DNA of 64,000 bases from Prorocentrum cordatum (Eukaryota; Sar; Dinophyceae; Prorocentrales; Prorocentraceae): NCBI GenBank assembly GCA_963575745.1, contig CAUYUJ010018565.1, forward strand, positions 37,501 through 101,500, in the 5' to 3' direction. Below are positions 21,461-33,123 of this stretch, piece after piece. Made by a program: the position numbers and the translations under genes. How positions within the stretch are numbered: position 1 is the stretch's first letter; every line of letters starts with the position of its first letter. The notes under the pieces are model-generated. The model saw only the letters and a program-made list of their open reading frames with translations, did not search any database and was not told the origin of the DNA.

Positions 21461-22349
21461 CTAAAACGTCGTCATCGTCCCCCTTTTAGGATCGGCGGCA
21501 CCAGCCGTAAGGCCTTCGCAATAGCAAGTTGATGTGCGCGGGGGGAGCTATGGTATACAGATGGGACTGACTGCGCGTATGAATGAGCAAAGGGCTGCCC
21601 CACTGAGGCGAGCACGTGGAGGGAAGGGCAAAAGGAATGGGGGTGAAGAGGAGCGAGGCTATGCAAGACGTGAGGACGAGACGGTGCACTGGCCCATGCG
21701 ACCTTCGTCACTGGTGATATAGTTGTTACCCTTTGCGATTGCTATTTAGATATCACTAGAGACTTCCGATAACACCCATAGCTCCGAATTTTCGCAGTTT
21801 GGATCAGTCGACGACGACGGAGAACACGGTGGTTGCCCCATGTGCTTACCAACTCCGCCGCCCAACGTTGAGCGTGACAACGCAGCGGTGATGTCCCGGG
21901 ATATGCTCAAATGAAGACATGTGGAACGCGAAGGGCGATCGATGGTTCCGAGATTCGAGCGATATGGAAGAGCGCGACGGCGAATACCACATACACACAT
22001 ATGGCTGCAACGCGTTCTATACACATATATATATATAGATATATATATATATATATATAGTGAGAGAGAGCACCTTCCCCCCAGCACCCACGAATTTCGC
22101 ATCGATCGTTGAGGCACCCATTCGCACTCTCGCTGACCGATCCTCCGTTGACCATCCATCCTCGGTCGTCTTCTTCATCTTCCTCCGCCTGCTGTCCAGC
22201 CCCTGCAGATCCTGTTCTTCGCTATTACTCTCCCCATCGTCCTCCCTGTGTTGATTCCTCTCTCTTCCTCGGCTTCTTCCTGGTTTCTTTGGTTCCCCCC
22301 GAGACTTCCTCATCGCATTTTCCGCCGTTCTCGTTATCCCTCTCTCTTC
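21461..22349. other. Intergenic or intronic; TA microsatellite
   Basis: No gene is seen. 22016-22062 is a (TA)n microsatellite. 22150-22350 is strongly pyrimidine-rich and ends in TCTCTCTTCAG, which forms the acceptor of the exon that follows. Confidence 0.5.
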
Positions 22350-22351
22350 AG

Positions 22352-22612
22352 GGAAACGCTCTCAGACGGGTCCACGCACGCGCGGGACCAGGCAGAGAAG
22401 GTCCAGCAGCTGCAGAAAGAGAACCAGAAGCTCACGAAGGAGAGCAGGCAGCAAGCGCAGCGCGCCGAGGAGCTCAAGACCGAACTCGATCAGGCCCAAG
22501 CTGCCCTGCAGGTTTTCCGCACGATGCAGGGGCGGTTTAACCGCTGGGCCACGCCAAAGGACAAGCAGAGGTGGGCTTGGCTCACCATGGATCGAGGTGG
22601 ATCTCGAGGGGG
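22352..22612 (+). CDS. Coiled-coil protein exon
   Basis: The island is bounded by a long polypyrimidine tract ending TCTCTTCAG|G and by a donor-like GGGG|GTACGT at 22613. It encodes a charged coiled coil (core EKVQQLQKENQKLTKESRQQ, then RAEELKTELDQAQAAL) followed by a basic, Trp-containing end (RFNRWATPKDKQRWAWL). Nearly all codons end in G or C and no stop interrupts the frame. It is one internal exon of a larger gene; partners were not identified. No specific family can be named from a generic coiled coil. Confidence 0.5.
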
Positions 22613-23266
22613 TACGTCATCACTTCGGGATGGCTGCGCGGGGCCCCAATGAGGAGCCCGAGCGCGCCTGCACGGGGCAGCTCACGAGTGGTTCACGATT
22701 GACGTGCATACTGGCGCATTGAGCCGCCTGGCTTTGACAGCCCAAGGCTCACCAGAAGGCGTGCCGCTTTGCGCGCGCCAGCGCACAGGATGGCTCCCGT
22801 GGCGGTGGCCGTTGGTTGTCGTTCGCAAAGGCCGCGGGGGTGGGCCCCGCCTTCGGTCGCTTCGACACGTAGGGGGTCTTAAACAAGCCCCCCTGCTTCG
22901 ACGTGTAAGGGGACATTCAAAGAGATCCCCCCCTACCTGTGGGTAATTGGCCAAACGCTGCCGCTGCTTCCCAGGACTGCGAAACAATGACGGAACTCAT
23001 GAGAGGGCGTTGGGCGCTGCGTCGGCGCGCCCCTGCTCAAGGTGTCTCCCGCGGCGATGGCCGTTGGCTCTCGCTCACAGGAGGCACCGGGATAAGTCCA
23101 AAACTTTCACTACCCTGGCGCGCGGGGAAATCTCAAACCAGATCCCCCCCTCCCCCCCGTTGGGGTTCAGTTAGCCCGACGCCGCCGCCGCCGTCGCCGT
23201 TGCGAGCGATACTGGCACAAAATCTCTGGCCTTTTAATATCTCAGCCGCTATGCCTGACTGCTGAC
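22613..23266. other. No gene recognised; weak duplication
   Basis: Two loosely similar segments (22790-22930 and 23040-23155) share GGCCGTTGG and an AGATCCCCCCC end, spaced about 250 bp. Nothing else is seen before the pseudogene. Confidence 0.35.
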
Positions 23267-25390
23267 ATGGCTAACGTGGCGGCCATGGGAGCGCTCACCC
23301 TCGGCAGCGCCATGGATCGCCCGAACCACGTCGAGGACGTCCTCCACCGATGGTTCGCCAAGGCGAATGGAGAGATACCTTCCACGGCGCTCACTGAAAC
23401 CGCGATGGCTGGTTCGATAGACATCCCAGGCAACGCCACTGCGCGGGACTTCCCCATCATCCAGCAATGGGAGTGCCGCGCGCAGAAAGGCACCAGCTAC
23501 GCCGTCGACGTCGCTGCGTCCCCTGGCGACGTCTCCATTGTCGACTGGAATGCAAACCGTGAGATCATGAAGCCATGCGCTTACAGCGGCCCGCAACCAC
23601 CGCTGGGGTTCCCCGTGAAACGGGGAATCCCCATGTTCCTCAATGTGCAGCGCAGTTCATAAAGTTCCTCGACGTCGAGAAGTTTTCCGCCATCAAGCGG
23701 GAATTGATCGCTGGCGAAACGCATGCCCCCCAGTGGACCCGCGACCGCTGGGCGACTCTGAAAACGACGCACCTGCTTCTCGACGCCATGGGCGGCGTGT
23801 TCTTCAATAATTTGAAGTACGATTGGCCCGCCGCTGCGCCGGCGGCCGGCCTGCCAGGGAGCGACGAGAGCGTCGACGAAAAGCAGAAGAAGTTGACCGC
23901 GGGGTTTGCCGGTTTGCCTTCGTCATGGCGGATGCTCCACGCGGCGACTTCGATTGCGAGCAAATGCTCTGGGTCGAGCACCAGCTCGTCGACCCCCCCA
24001 TCTACAACTTCAGGCGCGAACTGATTGACCGTGCGCTGCGGGAGATCAGGGACAGGGGCCACTTTGCGGTGAAGGAGACATACTACTCGGCCAGAATATT
24101 TGAACGTCGCCGAGCGCTGCTGACACTTGGCGAGGCCAAGTTTGGCAAGACGCCGCTTATGTACATTCTTGCCATGGCCATCGCTCGCTGGCACGCCGAC
24201 GCTGAGGAGGTGGAGGAGAACGAGGTCGTCGCGGCGGTGCGCGCCGTCCGAGATGGACTTCTTTCGCGATGAGCGCGGGGAGAAGTGGGCCCCGCGAGCG
24301 TTAATGCGCGTACTCAAGGCGCGGCGGGGGGAACGCAAACGTCGAGGGTAGGCCTGCTCGCCTCTAGGGGCGCCTCGCGCGCGGCCCGCGCTGCTCGAGA
24401 AGTTTCTAATTGTTCAGGCGACTTTGCCCTGTCTGGTTCCCTGCCTCCGCCGCAGGCATTCTTCGATCCGACGCAGATGCAGGCTATGGCGCACGCGAGA
24501 TGGGGCGCCGCAAAGTTCGCCGGTGGCCAGGCTGGGTTTGGCGGGGACAACGAGTGCAGCATGGCGGCCGGGCCGACTCGCAAGCAGTGGGCGTTTGCCG
24601 CCACTGGCCCCGGCGCCTCGAAGAGCACGACGGCGCCGCTGATTGACGTGATGTTGCCAGCCTTCCCGAAGAGCCTCTCCAACAGCAACGTCGGGGCCAT
24701 GCTGAAGCGTTGCAACATTCTGCCCAACGCGAAGAACGCGGTCTACTTTCGCCCAGCTGGGCAGGACAAGGCTGTCGACCAGCTCCCTTTGCACGCGGGG
24801 CACTTGAAGCCATAATCAGGCAAGGTGCCATGCGCCTACTTGCACAACTCCGGCGCTTGCCGCGACCCAGAGGAGTTCGAGCGCTTGCTTGCGCTCGGGA
24901 AGAGATGTGGCCCAAATCATGTCCAAGCAAATGAAGGCGCGCCAAACCGCCGCCGCCGTTCACGCCCTCGACGGCCGCACCGACGCGGCAGCAGTCGCTC
25001 TGTCAGGGGCGCGGGCGCCGCCGCCTAACCCCGATGCCGACGAGGCAGATTGCATAGGCCTGGGCTGCGGCACGGGCGACGGCGAGGCCGACGCGGGGGC
25101 GCAGCACCGACGCGTTGGGCCTCGGTTTCGCCATGGGCAGCGATGGTGACGGCGACGCGGCGCCCGCCGCGCGTTCGCCGTCTCCTCACCGCACCAAGGT
25201 CGAGCGCGGCTTGTGGAAGAGCCTCATGCTCCCGCCAAGCAGCAGCGGCTGCATTGATCTCTGCTCCCCGTGGCCGACCCCCATCAAGAGCAGCAGGAAG
25301 ACGACGTCGTTGGAGCAGGAGCTCGAGCAGATTTTAGACGAGGAGAAGGCGACGCTTAGCCCGTCGAACAGCGGGCAGGCCGCGGCCTGA
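23267..25390 (+). pseudogene. Frameshifted gene with P-loop (Walker A-like) motif
   Basis: Consecutive plus-strand segments in different frames read as one protein. 23267-23640: starts at an ATG. About 23650-23900: core FSAIKRELIAGETHAPQWTR and LLLDAMGGVFFNNLKYDW. About 23900-24245: core CEQMLWVEHQLVDPPIYNFR, then GEAKFGKTPL, which fits the Walker A pattern GxxxxGK[ST]. About 24245-24310: EMDFFRDERGEKWAPRAL. 24410-24815: ARWGAAKFAGGQAGFGG. 24825 on: CAYLHNSGACRDPEEFERLL. The last segment ends EQELEQILDEEKATLS and stop TGA 25388-25390. Shifts near 23645, 23905, 24245, 24885 and 25110 and in-frame stops near 24270 and 24816 argue for a decayed gene, although some breaks could be short introns or base-calling errors. 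The family is not recognised; an ATPase role is only inferred from the P-loop. Confidence 0.6.
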
Positions 25391-26132
25391 GCGCCTGGGG
25401 CGCAGGCGACGGGCAGCGCGAGCAGGACTACTTCGGGCGTGGGCGCGCGCTTGCGGCCGCGGCCGCACGCGTGCCATTTCGCCCCAGATGAGGTGGTCAT
25501 CAGCCGTGATGCCTCCATATGTGTGATTATGCTTGCATTTGCAGCAGCTTCCAGCAAGCTACCATGGTGAGTTGAGTTGAGTCCGTTCCCTATTCCTGCA
25601 ATGCGACCTAGATAAAACAGCGCGCGTCGTCTTTGCGGCGTGCGCCTTCACCCGCAGCGGTCACGACCATGCCGCATATTTCTGAGGCGCTTGGCTCGCA
25701 GAGCACGGTGCGCGGCGGGGCACGTTTTCTCTGCCCCTCGCGCGCCCTCGTCGCGCGTTCGCGCCCACGTGGGGAAAGACACGTCTCAGGCCAAAACCAC
25801 GAAGCACGAAACGTGATTATCTCATGGCCCCCGCGAGTGACCTGCCCAGAATTCCGTGTTGCTGACGGTGTTCAAGAGAAGGGCCTCCCAAATCGCCTGC
25901 ACACGGATCATGGAAGCCAACGTGCGCGAACCATACTTGACTGCGCAGATGTGCCCGAGGCCTGGGCAAGCTGCCATCTTGAAATACGCAAGTTGACGTT
26001 TCCTATCTCGGCGTCTCGACATTGGGCGGAATGGGGGGGGGGGGAGGGGGGGGGGTCTGGCTCCGGACCTCTGCTTGATGCGACTGTCTGCAACACCTGC
26101 GTGAACAGACGTCCCAAACAGCCAAGATCTGC
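25391..26132. other. No gene recognised
   Basis: Sequence after the pseudogene. About 26070-26130 (CTTGATGCGACTGTCTGC, CAGCCAAGATCTGCT) is a dispersed repeat also present at about 35195-35283. A G tract lies at 26034-26052. Confidence 0.4.
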
Positions 26133-26137
26133 TACAG

Positions 26138-26309
26138 TCGGGGATGGACAGACCCCCCTTTAGCGAAACGTGGTTTAGTGAAAACGACCTGAGGCCCAAA
26201 CCTGGCGGGCGCAAGCCTGGAAAATGACGGCCACGGCGCCCTCTCGAGAACCGAAAACGGACAATTCACGAATCGACGTGTCACTGTTGGGGGTTCTGTC
26301 CACCCCCGA
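26138..26309. mobile_element. MITE family TCGGGG, copy B (172 bp)
   Basis: Best-kept inverted ends of the family: TCGGGGATGGACAGACCCCC at the left, and the right end read in reverse is TCGGGGGTGGACAGAACCCC. The flanks TACAG (26133-26137) and CACAG (26310-26314) are a 5 bp duplication with one change. The interior is highly similar to copy A by eye. Confidence 0.82.
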
Positions 26310-26314
26310 CACAG

Positions 26315-27989
26315 GAGGGGAAGGAGGGGGTGGCGAGGGCCCGCGCCGCTCGGCAAACCAATGACTGAGAAGACAATCACCAAGGGCACCTGCACGCCAC
26401 CACCAGGCCTGACCAGGGCCGGGCTGGGCCCCTCCCTGCCCGAGGCCAGTAACGTGTCCTTACACCACTCCAAGAGCCCAGGGACACACACACACACACA
26501 GAAGTCGACACAAGCTCCAGGATCTCAAAGCTTGGTCCATGTTTTCTGGATGCCTCCCCTTCCCCCTCCATCTCTTGTCTAACACTTTCTGTGTGTTGGT
26601 CAGGATTTGTCCCTCCTGAACCTTCCTGGACTCCCAGAGGCCAGAATGGCCCTGGCCAAGCCTGGCCGTGTGTATACAGTCATCGCGTTACCACGCGGAA
26701 CGCCCAAGCAGGGAGCGAAGGGACTCTTCTGGCCACGGCGAGCCTCGGCCACGAAATGAAATCCCCGACCCAAACATCCGAGGAGCAGCCCGAAGACCAG
26801 AGCCCCCTTCCTCGGCCCAAAATTGTCCTTACCTCAGCGCCGATCCCTCTTCAGCATGGGTAGCCACCGGGGTCGGGCGTGTGAGGGCGTCGTCCAAGTC
26901 CAGAACTGCACGCCCCACGGTCTGGGGGCAACGGCCCCCGACCGAGACGGGGGGGAAACGCCTCCCCTGGCATGCGGCGACAAGCGTCCTGCACCTCCCG
27001 GGGCCTTCGCCCAGGACCGCTCCTTCGTCCCGAGGTTTTCTGACAGTCCAGGGGCCCGTGGAGGGCCCTGGGATCAAGTCGGGCCTGTCCCCCTGCAGGG
27101 GGATTTTGGACGAAAACCAAAAAATTGTCAAAACATATCCCCCAGTGGTTAAAAATACTCCGGAAGTAGTCCCCATACGATTTGTTGACTATGTTTGAGC
27201 ACTCCTCCTATAGAGGGACAGGCCCGACTTTACCCTGGGAGCCAACAGCGGCGAAAAACCCAGAGCCCGCTTCCCTCCCCAGACATGCGATGTCTTGGTT
27301 GTTTCAATGCGCGGTTCCCGAAGTTCCCACACGCACCCCAGGCCAGCGCTTTATCCTGAGTCGTATTCGACAGCCCCGAGGCCCGGCGAGGGCCCTAAAA
27401 GGCCGAAAACTGCTTATCCAACACCTCCCGTCGCGATGTTTGCTTCTCGACGCGAAAATGTCTGGGTCAGAACCCGCTTGCTTCATGGCGAATTCTGCGG
27501 CGGGAAGAAAATATGTCAAGAAGGGGGGATAAGAGCAACTCTGCTCAAACTCTGTCCCTGGACCCCTCCTGGGGTACATCTGGTTTAGTTTCTCACCCCG
27601 CAACAATTTGTTACTGTCCCTGGGCCCGACGACGGCCCTCCGAGGCCAGGAAAGGCGAAACAACTTCTCGAACCCAGAGCCTAGAGCCTCGCCCTCCCCT
27701 TTCCTGCTCGCGGGAACCAGCGCTGGGCCTCCTCAGACACCCGGCCGACGCCAAGAGCCACTTGCTTCATGGCGACTTCTGCGGAGGGAATGCCTCTCTC
27801 GGCTACGCGCAAGGAGGTCCCTGGATAGGAACAACCTTCGGTGCGCGGTCTTTGGGGGGCCCGCAGGGGGGGACCGAACGCAAGCGCGCAAGACGCTGAC
27901 ATCGCATCGTCTTCGGCGACCGGGGAACCCCAATGGACCCGCACCATGAAAGGGATGCACAAGGCGTGCGCCCGACCCGAACATACAAA
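26315..27989. other. No gene recognised; ~270 bp duplicated segments
   Basis: Segments at about 27350-27540 and 27610-27800 share a GCCCGNCGANGGCCCT start and the near-exact CTTGCTTCATGGCGANTTCT end, so they are tandem duplicates. The GGGCCC-centred start is also seen near 27045, 15600 and 30785. Long frames on both strands overlap and none is convincing. Confidence 0.45.
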
Positions 27990-28630
27990 AGAACCATCCT
28001 TTTTGTAGACCGCTTCCAGAACAGTACGGCCAGAAAGCACCCGCCACGACGCATATCACAATGAGGGGGCCGAACGGTCATTCACATTGTCCCTGGGTGC
28101 GTGGCTGAAGTGGGGATCCGTGGTGAGATTTCTGCTTACTGTGTTGTTGGTGTTGTTGTTAATGCTGTGGTTGTTGTTGGTGTTGCTGTTGATGTTGATA
28201 TTGCTGCTATTGTTGTCGTTGCTATTGTTGTTGGTGTTGTTGTTGTTGGTCAACGTCGTCCCACCCGCGATCCGCCCGCGACACACACCGCGACCCAGCC
28301 CGCGACCCAGCCCGCGACCCACCCGCGACCCACCCCGCGACCCACCCGCGACCCACCTGCGACCCACCCGCTACCCACTTACGACCCACCCACGACCCAC
28401 CCACGACCCACCTGCGACCCACCCGCGACCCACCCGCGACCCACCTGCGACCCACCCGCGACCCACCCGCGACCTACCCACATTGGTTAAAAGAAAAGAT
28501 CGGCGCCTGCGGCGGGCTCGCTGTATAATGTGTGAGACTTTTGCGCCTGCAGCGGGCTCCTCAAGAGTCTCGCAAACTGCCGACGTCCCCACTGCGCCCT
28601 CACTCTTATCCGCATCTGCGGGGTGCTACG
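27990..28630. repeat. Composite repeat B, copy 1
   Basis: Plan: a unique head with ACGGCCAGAAAGC and GGGGCCGAACGGTCATTC, then GGCTGAAGTGGGGATCCGTG, a TTG-rich tract (28136-28252), an array of the 11-mer CCCGCGACCCA (28262-28472), and a tail with CCCACATTGGTTAAAAG, CTCGCAAACTGCC and GGGGTGCTACGTAG. Copies 2 and 3 follow head to tail. Confidence 0.85.
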
Positions 28631-29318
28631 TAGAACCATGTTTTTATAGACCGCTTCCTGGGCGGTACGGCCAGAAAGCGCCCGCCAACACGCATAACAG
28701 AGTGAGGGGGCCGAACGGTCATTCATTGTCCCTGGGTGAGTGGCTGAAGTGGGGATCCGTGGTGGGGATTATGCTTGTTGCGGTGTTGTTGTTGGTTGCG
28801 ATGTTATTGGTGTTGGTGGTGTTGGTGCTGGTGTTATTGTTGTTGGTGCTATTGTTGTTGGTGTTGTTGTTGGTCTTGTTGTTGCGGTGGTTGTTTGTTC
28901 TTGTCGTCGTGACACCCGCGACGCACCTGCGACCCACCCCGCGACCCACCCCGCGACCCACCCCGCGACCCACCCGCGACCCACCCGCGGCCCCAACAAC
29001 AACCCATCCGAATTCCACCCGCGACCCACCCACGACCCCACCCGCGACCCACCCGCGACCATTCCCGCGACCCACCCGCGACCCTCTTGCGACCCACTTG
29101 CGACCCACCCCGCGACCCACTTGCGACCCACCCGCGGCCCCAACAACGACCCAGCCGCGACCTACCCACATTGGTATAACGAAAAGATCAGCGCCTGCGG
29201 CGGGCTCGTTGCATCAGTTGTGAAACTTGGGCGCTTGCGGCGGGCTTCCCCCGAGTCTCGCAAACTGCCGACGTCCCCACCGCCCCGTCACTCTGATCCG
29301 CCTATGCGGGGTGCTACG
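28631..29318. repeat. Composite repeat B, copy 2
   Basis: Same head, TTG tract (28770-28905), CCCGCGACCCA array (28912-29162) and tail. The array contains AGCGGCCCC-like variants that also occur in copy 3, so copies 2 and 3 are closest relatives. Confidence 0.85.
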
Positions 29319-30078
29319 TAGAATCATCCTTTGTGTAAATCGTTTCCCGAACGGTACGGCCAGAAAGCGCCCGCCACGACGCATAGCAGACTACGGGGGC
29401 CGAACGGTCATTCGTTGTCCCTGGGTGAGCGACTGAAGTGGGGATCCGTGGTGAGGATTCTGCTTGTTGCGTGTTTGTTGGTGGTGGTGATGGTGCTGCT
29501 TTTGTTGCTGTGGTTGTTGTTGGTGTTGATGGTGGTGGTATTGCTGTTCTTGTTGTCGATGTTGTTGGTGTTGGTGTTGTTGTTGTTGCTGTTGTTGTTG
29601 GTGTGGTTAGTGAGGTTGTGGTTTGTTGTTTTCGCCGTGGCACCCGCGACCCACCCCGCGACCCACCCGCGACCCACCCCGCGACTCACCCCGCGACCCA
29701 CCCGCGACCCACCCCGCGACCCACCCGCGACCCACCCGCGACCCACCCGCGACCCACCCGCGACCCACCACTCGACCCACCCGCGACCAACCCCGCGACC
29801 CACCTGCGACACACTTGCGACCCACCCGCGACCCACCTGCGACCCACCCGCGACCCACCTGCGACCCACCCGCGACCCACCCGCGACCCATCAGCGGCCC
29901 CAACAGCGACCCACCCGCGACCCACGCGCGACACAATTTCGACCCACCCGCGAACTACCCACATTGGTTTAACTCAAAGATCGGCGCCTGCGGCGGGCTT
30001 CCCCAGGGTCTCGCAAACTGCCGGCGTCCCCGCCGCCACCCAGCACTCCTATCCGCATCTGCGGGGTGCTACGTGCTT
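29319..30078. repeat. Composite repeat B, copy 3
   Basis: The longest 11-mer array of the three (29641-29962) after a TTG tract (29465-29630). The tail is complete to GGGGTGCTACGTG, where it meets the inverted-repeat element at 30081. Confidence 0.85.
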
Positions 30079-30080
30079 TA

Positions 30081-30266
30081 TGACGATCGAACAACACGCA
30101 CCCATACCCATAGGAGGAGGCTATGGGTGCGTGTTGCCGGATGGGGGTCCCCGCTCGAACGGGAGCTTCCCCCAGGGTCCGACAACTCGCACCCGTACCC
30201 GTAGCCAGTTCCCCTCCTTTTTCGACCCTCCTATTGGGTATGGGTGTGAGAGTTGTTCGCTCGTCA
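30081..30266. mobile_element. Nested-hairpin MITE-like element (186 bp)
   Basis: The outer ends TGACGATCGAACAAC and, read in reverse, TGACGAGCGAACAAC differ at one of 15 positions; pairing continues through CACCCATACCCA. Inside, the same CGCACCCATACCC word occurs four times in alternating orientation, giving two hairpins (about 30090-30137 and 30181-30258). The flanks CTTTA (30076-30080) and CTTGA (30267-30271) look like a 5 bp duplication with one change. Confidence 0.65.
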
Positions 30267-30327
30267 CTTGAAGACTTCTCGGTGCGCGCGGTCGCCCCTG
30301 GCGGGGGGGGGGCACGCACACGTGGCA

Positions 30328-30526
30328 TTGGCATGACGGACGAGGAGGAGGAGGAGGAGGAGAAGGAGGAGGAGGAGGAGGAGAGAGGAGGAGGAGGGGA
30401 GGAGGAGGAGGGGGGAGGAGAGGAGGAGGAGGAGGAGGAGGAGGAGGAGGAGGAGGAGGAGGAGGAGGAGGAGGAGGAGGAGGAGGAGGAGGAGGAGGGA
30501 GGAGGAGGAGGAGGAGGAGGAGGGGT
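30328..30526. repeat. GAG microsatellite, ~200 bp
   Basis: Purine-only (GAG/GGA)n tract. The poly-Glu frame on the plus strand and the poly-Leu, Ser or Pro frames on the minus strand reflect the repeat. The following 30527-30980 shows nothing recognisable apart from a GGGCCCCGGGACAGTC segment near 30790. Confidence 0.9.
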
Positions 30527-30984
30527 GCCGCCGACATGACGGACCACTCACGCATGCACTCCACCAGGCGGCGGGCGGCACGCGCGCGGGGGCGGCGGGC
30601 CCTTGGTCCTCTGCACGCGCTCCCAGGCGGGGGGCGCCGGCCTCGCCCCGGGGGGGGGGGCAGCCCCGCGGAGCATCGGCGCACCGCTGCCCATCGCACC
30701 CCAGATCTCCGGCGCTGCCCGAACCTGGCGACCCCAAGCTCCGAAAAACTTGGAGCGGCCCGTGGTCGGCCATGTTCAGCTTCCCGGGGCCCTCAACGGG
30801 CCCCGGGACAGTCAAAAAACGGGTCAGGATGGAAAACAGGCCCGGGGGAAATCCCACCAGCAAGTCGGGCTAAGGTGGTCTAGCGATGGCATCGCTCTTC
30901 CACAAGCACTCCTCACTTCGGGGAGGGGTACCCTCCCCCCTCCCTGATGATTTTTTTGGGGGGGCCGCGAGGTGTCAGTGCGCC

Positions 30985-31520
30985 CAAGATGGCCCAAGAT
31001 GGCTCCAAGAGGGCGTCCGCCCGATGCTCCAAGATGGCCTCCAAGTTGGCTCAAGACAGCCGACGATGGTTCAAGACAGCTTCCAACTTACCTCCAGGAG
31101 GCCCGACGGGGGGCACGAAACGATCCCCAGTGCTCTCGGAGCCCACTCGGGACGCCCCCCCAAAGCCCAAATCAGTCAAAACCTGGAGAATCAGTGATTT
31201 GTGATGTGTGACTCCTAGCCTTTTCGCTCCCGACGCACTCTGAGGCCCTAGATGGCCCAAGAGAGACCCAAGAGGGGCCCAAGAGGTTCCCCAGACGCCC
31301 CTAAGAGCGCGCAAGAGAAGCCCAAGAGCGCCCCAAGAGGCGATGTTGACGGCCGCGGGGGGGGGGGAACATGTAGGACCTCCCCCCCGTGTTGATTGAT
31401 GGCCTCCAAGATGTCCCCAAGAGGCCCTCCCAGGCTCCCAAGGACCCCCCCAGAGGGCCCCGCGACCCCCCAAAAGAGCCCCAAGAGGACCCCAAGATCC
31501 CACAAAAGAGTCCCAAGAAG
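30985..31520. repeat. CCAAGATGG/AAGAGGCCC tract 4
   Basis: Degenerate decamer words throughout, with a GC-rich interruption at about 31080-31240. It leads directly into the CTC microsatellite at 31560-31716. Confidence 0.7.
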
Positions 31521-31559
31521 GCTCCAAGAGGCGACTTTGAGGGCTCTGTCCTCGTCCTC

Positions 31560-31716
31560 GTTGTTCTCCTCCTCCTCCTCCGCCGCCTCGTCCTCGTCTT
31601 TGCCCTCGTCTTCCTGTTCCTTTTCCTCCTCTTTCTCGCCGTCGTGGTGGTCGCCGTCGTCCTCCTCCTCCTCCTCCTCCTCCTCCTCCTCCTCCTCCTC
31701 CTCCTCCTCCTCCTTC
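31560..31716. repeat. CTC/GTC microsatellite
   Basis: Pyrimidine trinucleotide tract with GTC and TTC variants. After it, 31717-32687 is GC-rich with no recognised gene; a second (CTC)n tract lies at 32688-32735. Confidence 0.85.
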
Positions 31717-32879
31717 CCTCGACCCCACGCGGGCCCCAAGGATGGCCCGAGGAGGCACTCCAAGACCACCCCCTTGCTCCCGGAGATCTCTCTGTGCACC
31801 CTGCTTGCCCGCTATGTTTCACTACATGTGTCTCTTCGTCTCTGTTCCCGTCAGCTCTCACGGGCAGGGTTTCTGAAAGGGGCTGGTGGGGACACTTTTG
31901 TTTTTTTACAGCCGCGGGCGGAAGCGCCAGCGGCGGCGGGTAACGGTCGGGCTGCGGCCGCTACAAATTGGCCGGAGGCGCGCGTGTACCGCGGCCGGCG
32001 CCGAGCGGCGGGTGCATAGGTGCTGCTGCCCAGGGAGCCTGATGGGGACCCAGCACTCAGGGAGAAGTAATTACGCTGCCAAAGTGGCGCGATGCAAGAC
32101 CCCAACCGTGTCCTGGTGGGGACATGCGAAGCGTGAAGAATTGTGCAAGCAACATCTAGGGTCCACATTGACAAGATTTAAAAAACGACGGATGTCTGGG
32201 GACGTTTGTTTCTGGATTTCGGCCCTCAGGAGCTGTTCTCGAGCCCCGCGGCCATCAAGCATTGATCTGGGACCTCTGGGGCCGTGGATTGAACAAAAAC
32301 ATGTCGGCTGACGTCAGGGACTGGCGTGGCCTGGTGGGTGCGGGGATCGGCTCGAAGATACTGACGCTCGGCTCCCGGGGGGGGTCCGCACCTTGTGCGC
32401 ACCGTGACCTCATCGTGGTGACGGTGTTACAACGGTGACGGGATGATGAGGCACCGTAATCCCACCACGATCTCATCATCAAAGCCGCCAACCTTATACG
32501 GCCGCTTCAAGCCGGAGAGAGGAAACCATTCGCGCCCTCAAAACATTGACCAGGTCGTCCAAACGGCCTGTGTCGTCGCCGGACCTCTTCATCATCCACC
32601 ATACCGAGATCGAATCCGCATCACCACCGTCACCGACTGCATCACCAACCGTCGTCGACCTCGTCGACCTCGTCGCCGTCGTCGTCGCCGTCCTCCTCCT
32701 CCTCCTCCTCCTCCTCCTCCTCCTCCTCCTCATCCCAGCTCCCCCCCCCTTCCCTCCAGCACACCCCCCTCACCGACGCCCACCGAGCGCGGATTGCCGC
32801 GAGCAGGGAGGCCGCGCGCGGCCAGCGTGCTGCTCGACGAGCTGCCGATGGCCGCCACCCGCGCGCTCCCCCGCCGCTG
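31717..32879. other. No gene recognised
   Basis: Unique-looking GC-rich sequence containing the short CTC tract at 32688-32735. 32380-32450 has GTGACGGTG words. The right end (about 32800-32879) may be old coding sequence into which the next element inserted, but the frame is not clear. Confidence 0.35.
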
Positions 32880-32887
32880 CTGCAGGA

Positions 32888-33123
32888 CAGGACTGAATCT
32901 AAGCGGTGCTTTTCGTTTTCGTTCTGTCTTCGTTTTGTTATTTTCGTTATATTTTTCGTTTTCGTTTTTGGTTTTCGTTCTGTTTTTCTGTTTTCGTTTT
33001 CGTTATGTTGTTCGTCTTCGTTCTGTCTTCGTTTTCCCTCGTTTTGTCTTCCATCCACCTCTGACGCAAAACGACATCGAAACCACGGAATCACCAAAAA
33101 AACACCGTTTAGGTCCAGCCCTG
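32888..33123. mobile_element. hAT-like MITE, 236 bp, 8 bp TSD
   Basis: Perfect 8 bp target duplication CTGCAGGA at 32880-32887 and 33124-33131. Ends CAGGACTGAATCTAAGCGGT and, in reverse, CAGGGCTGGACCTAAACGGT; over 26 bp all five differences are transitions. Eight-base duplications and CAGGG-type ends are the hallmark of the hAT superfamily. The interior is a TTTTCG-rich minisatellite (32905-33050) with no transposase. Confidence 0.85.

Noticed and set aside
28087-29972. Thr/Pro/Arg-rich repeat proteins
   Set aside because: The 11-residue period is just the 11 bp array read in three frames; the heads and tails of the unit contain no supporting coding sequence.
32905-33050. Telomere-like repeat
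   Set aside because: TTTTCG words are irregular and enclosed by hAT-type inverted ends, so they belong to the MITE interior.
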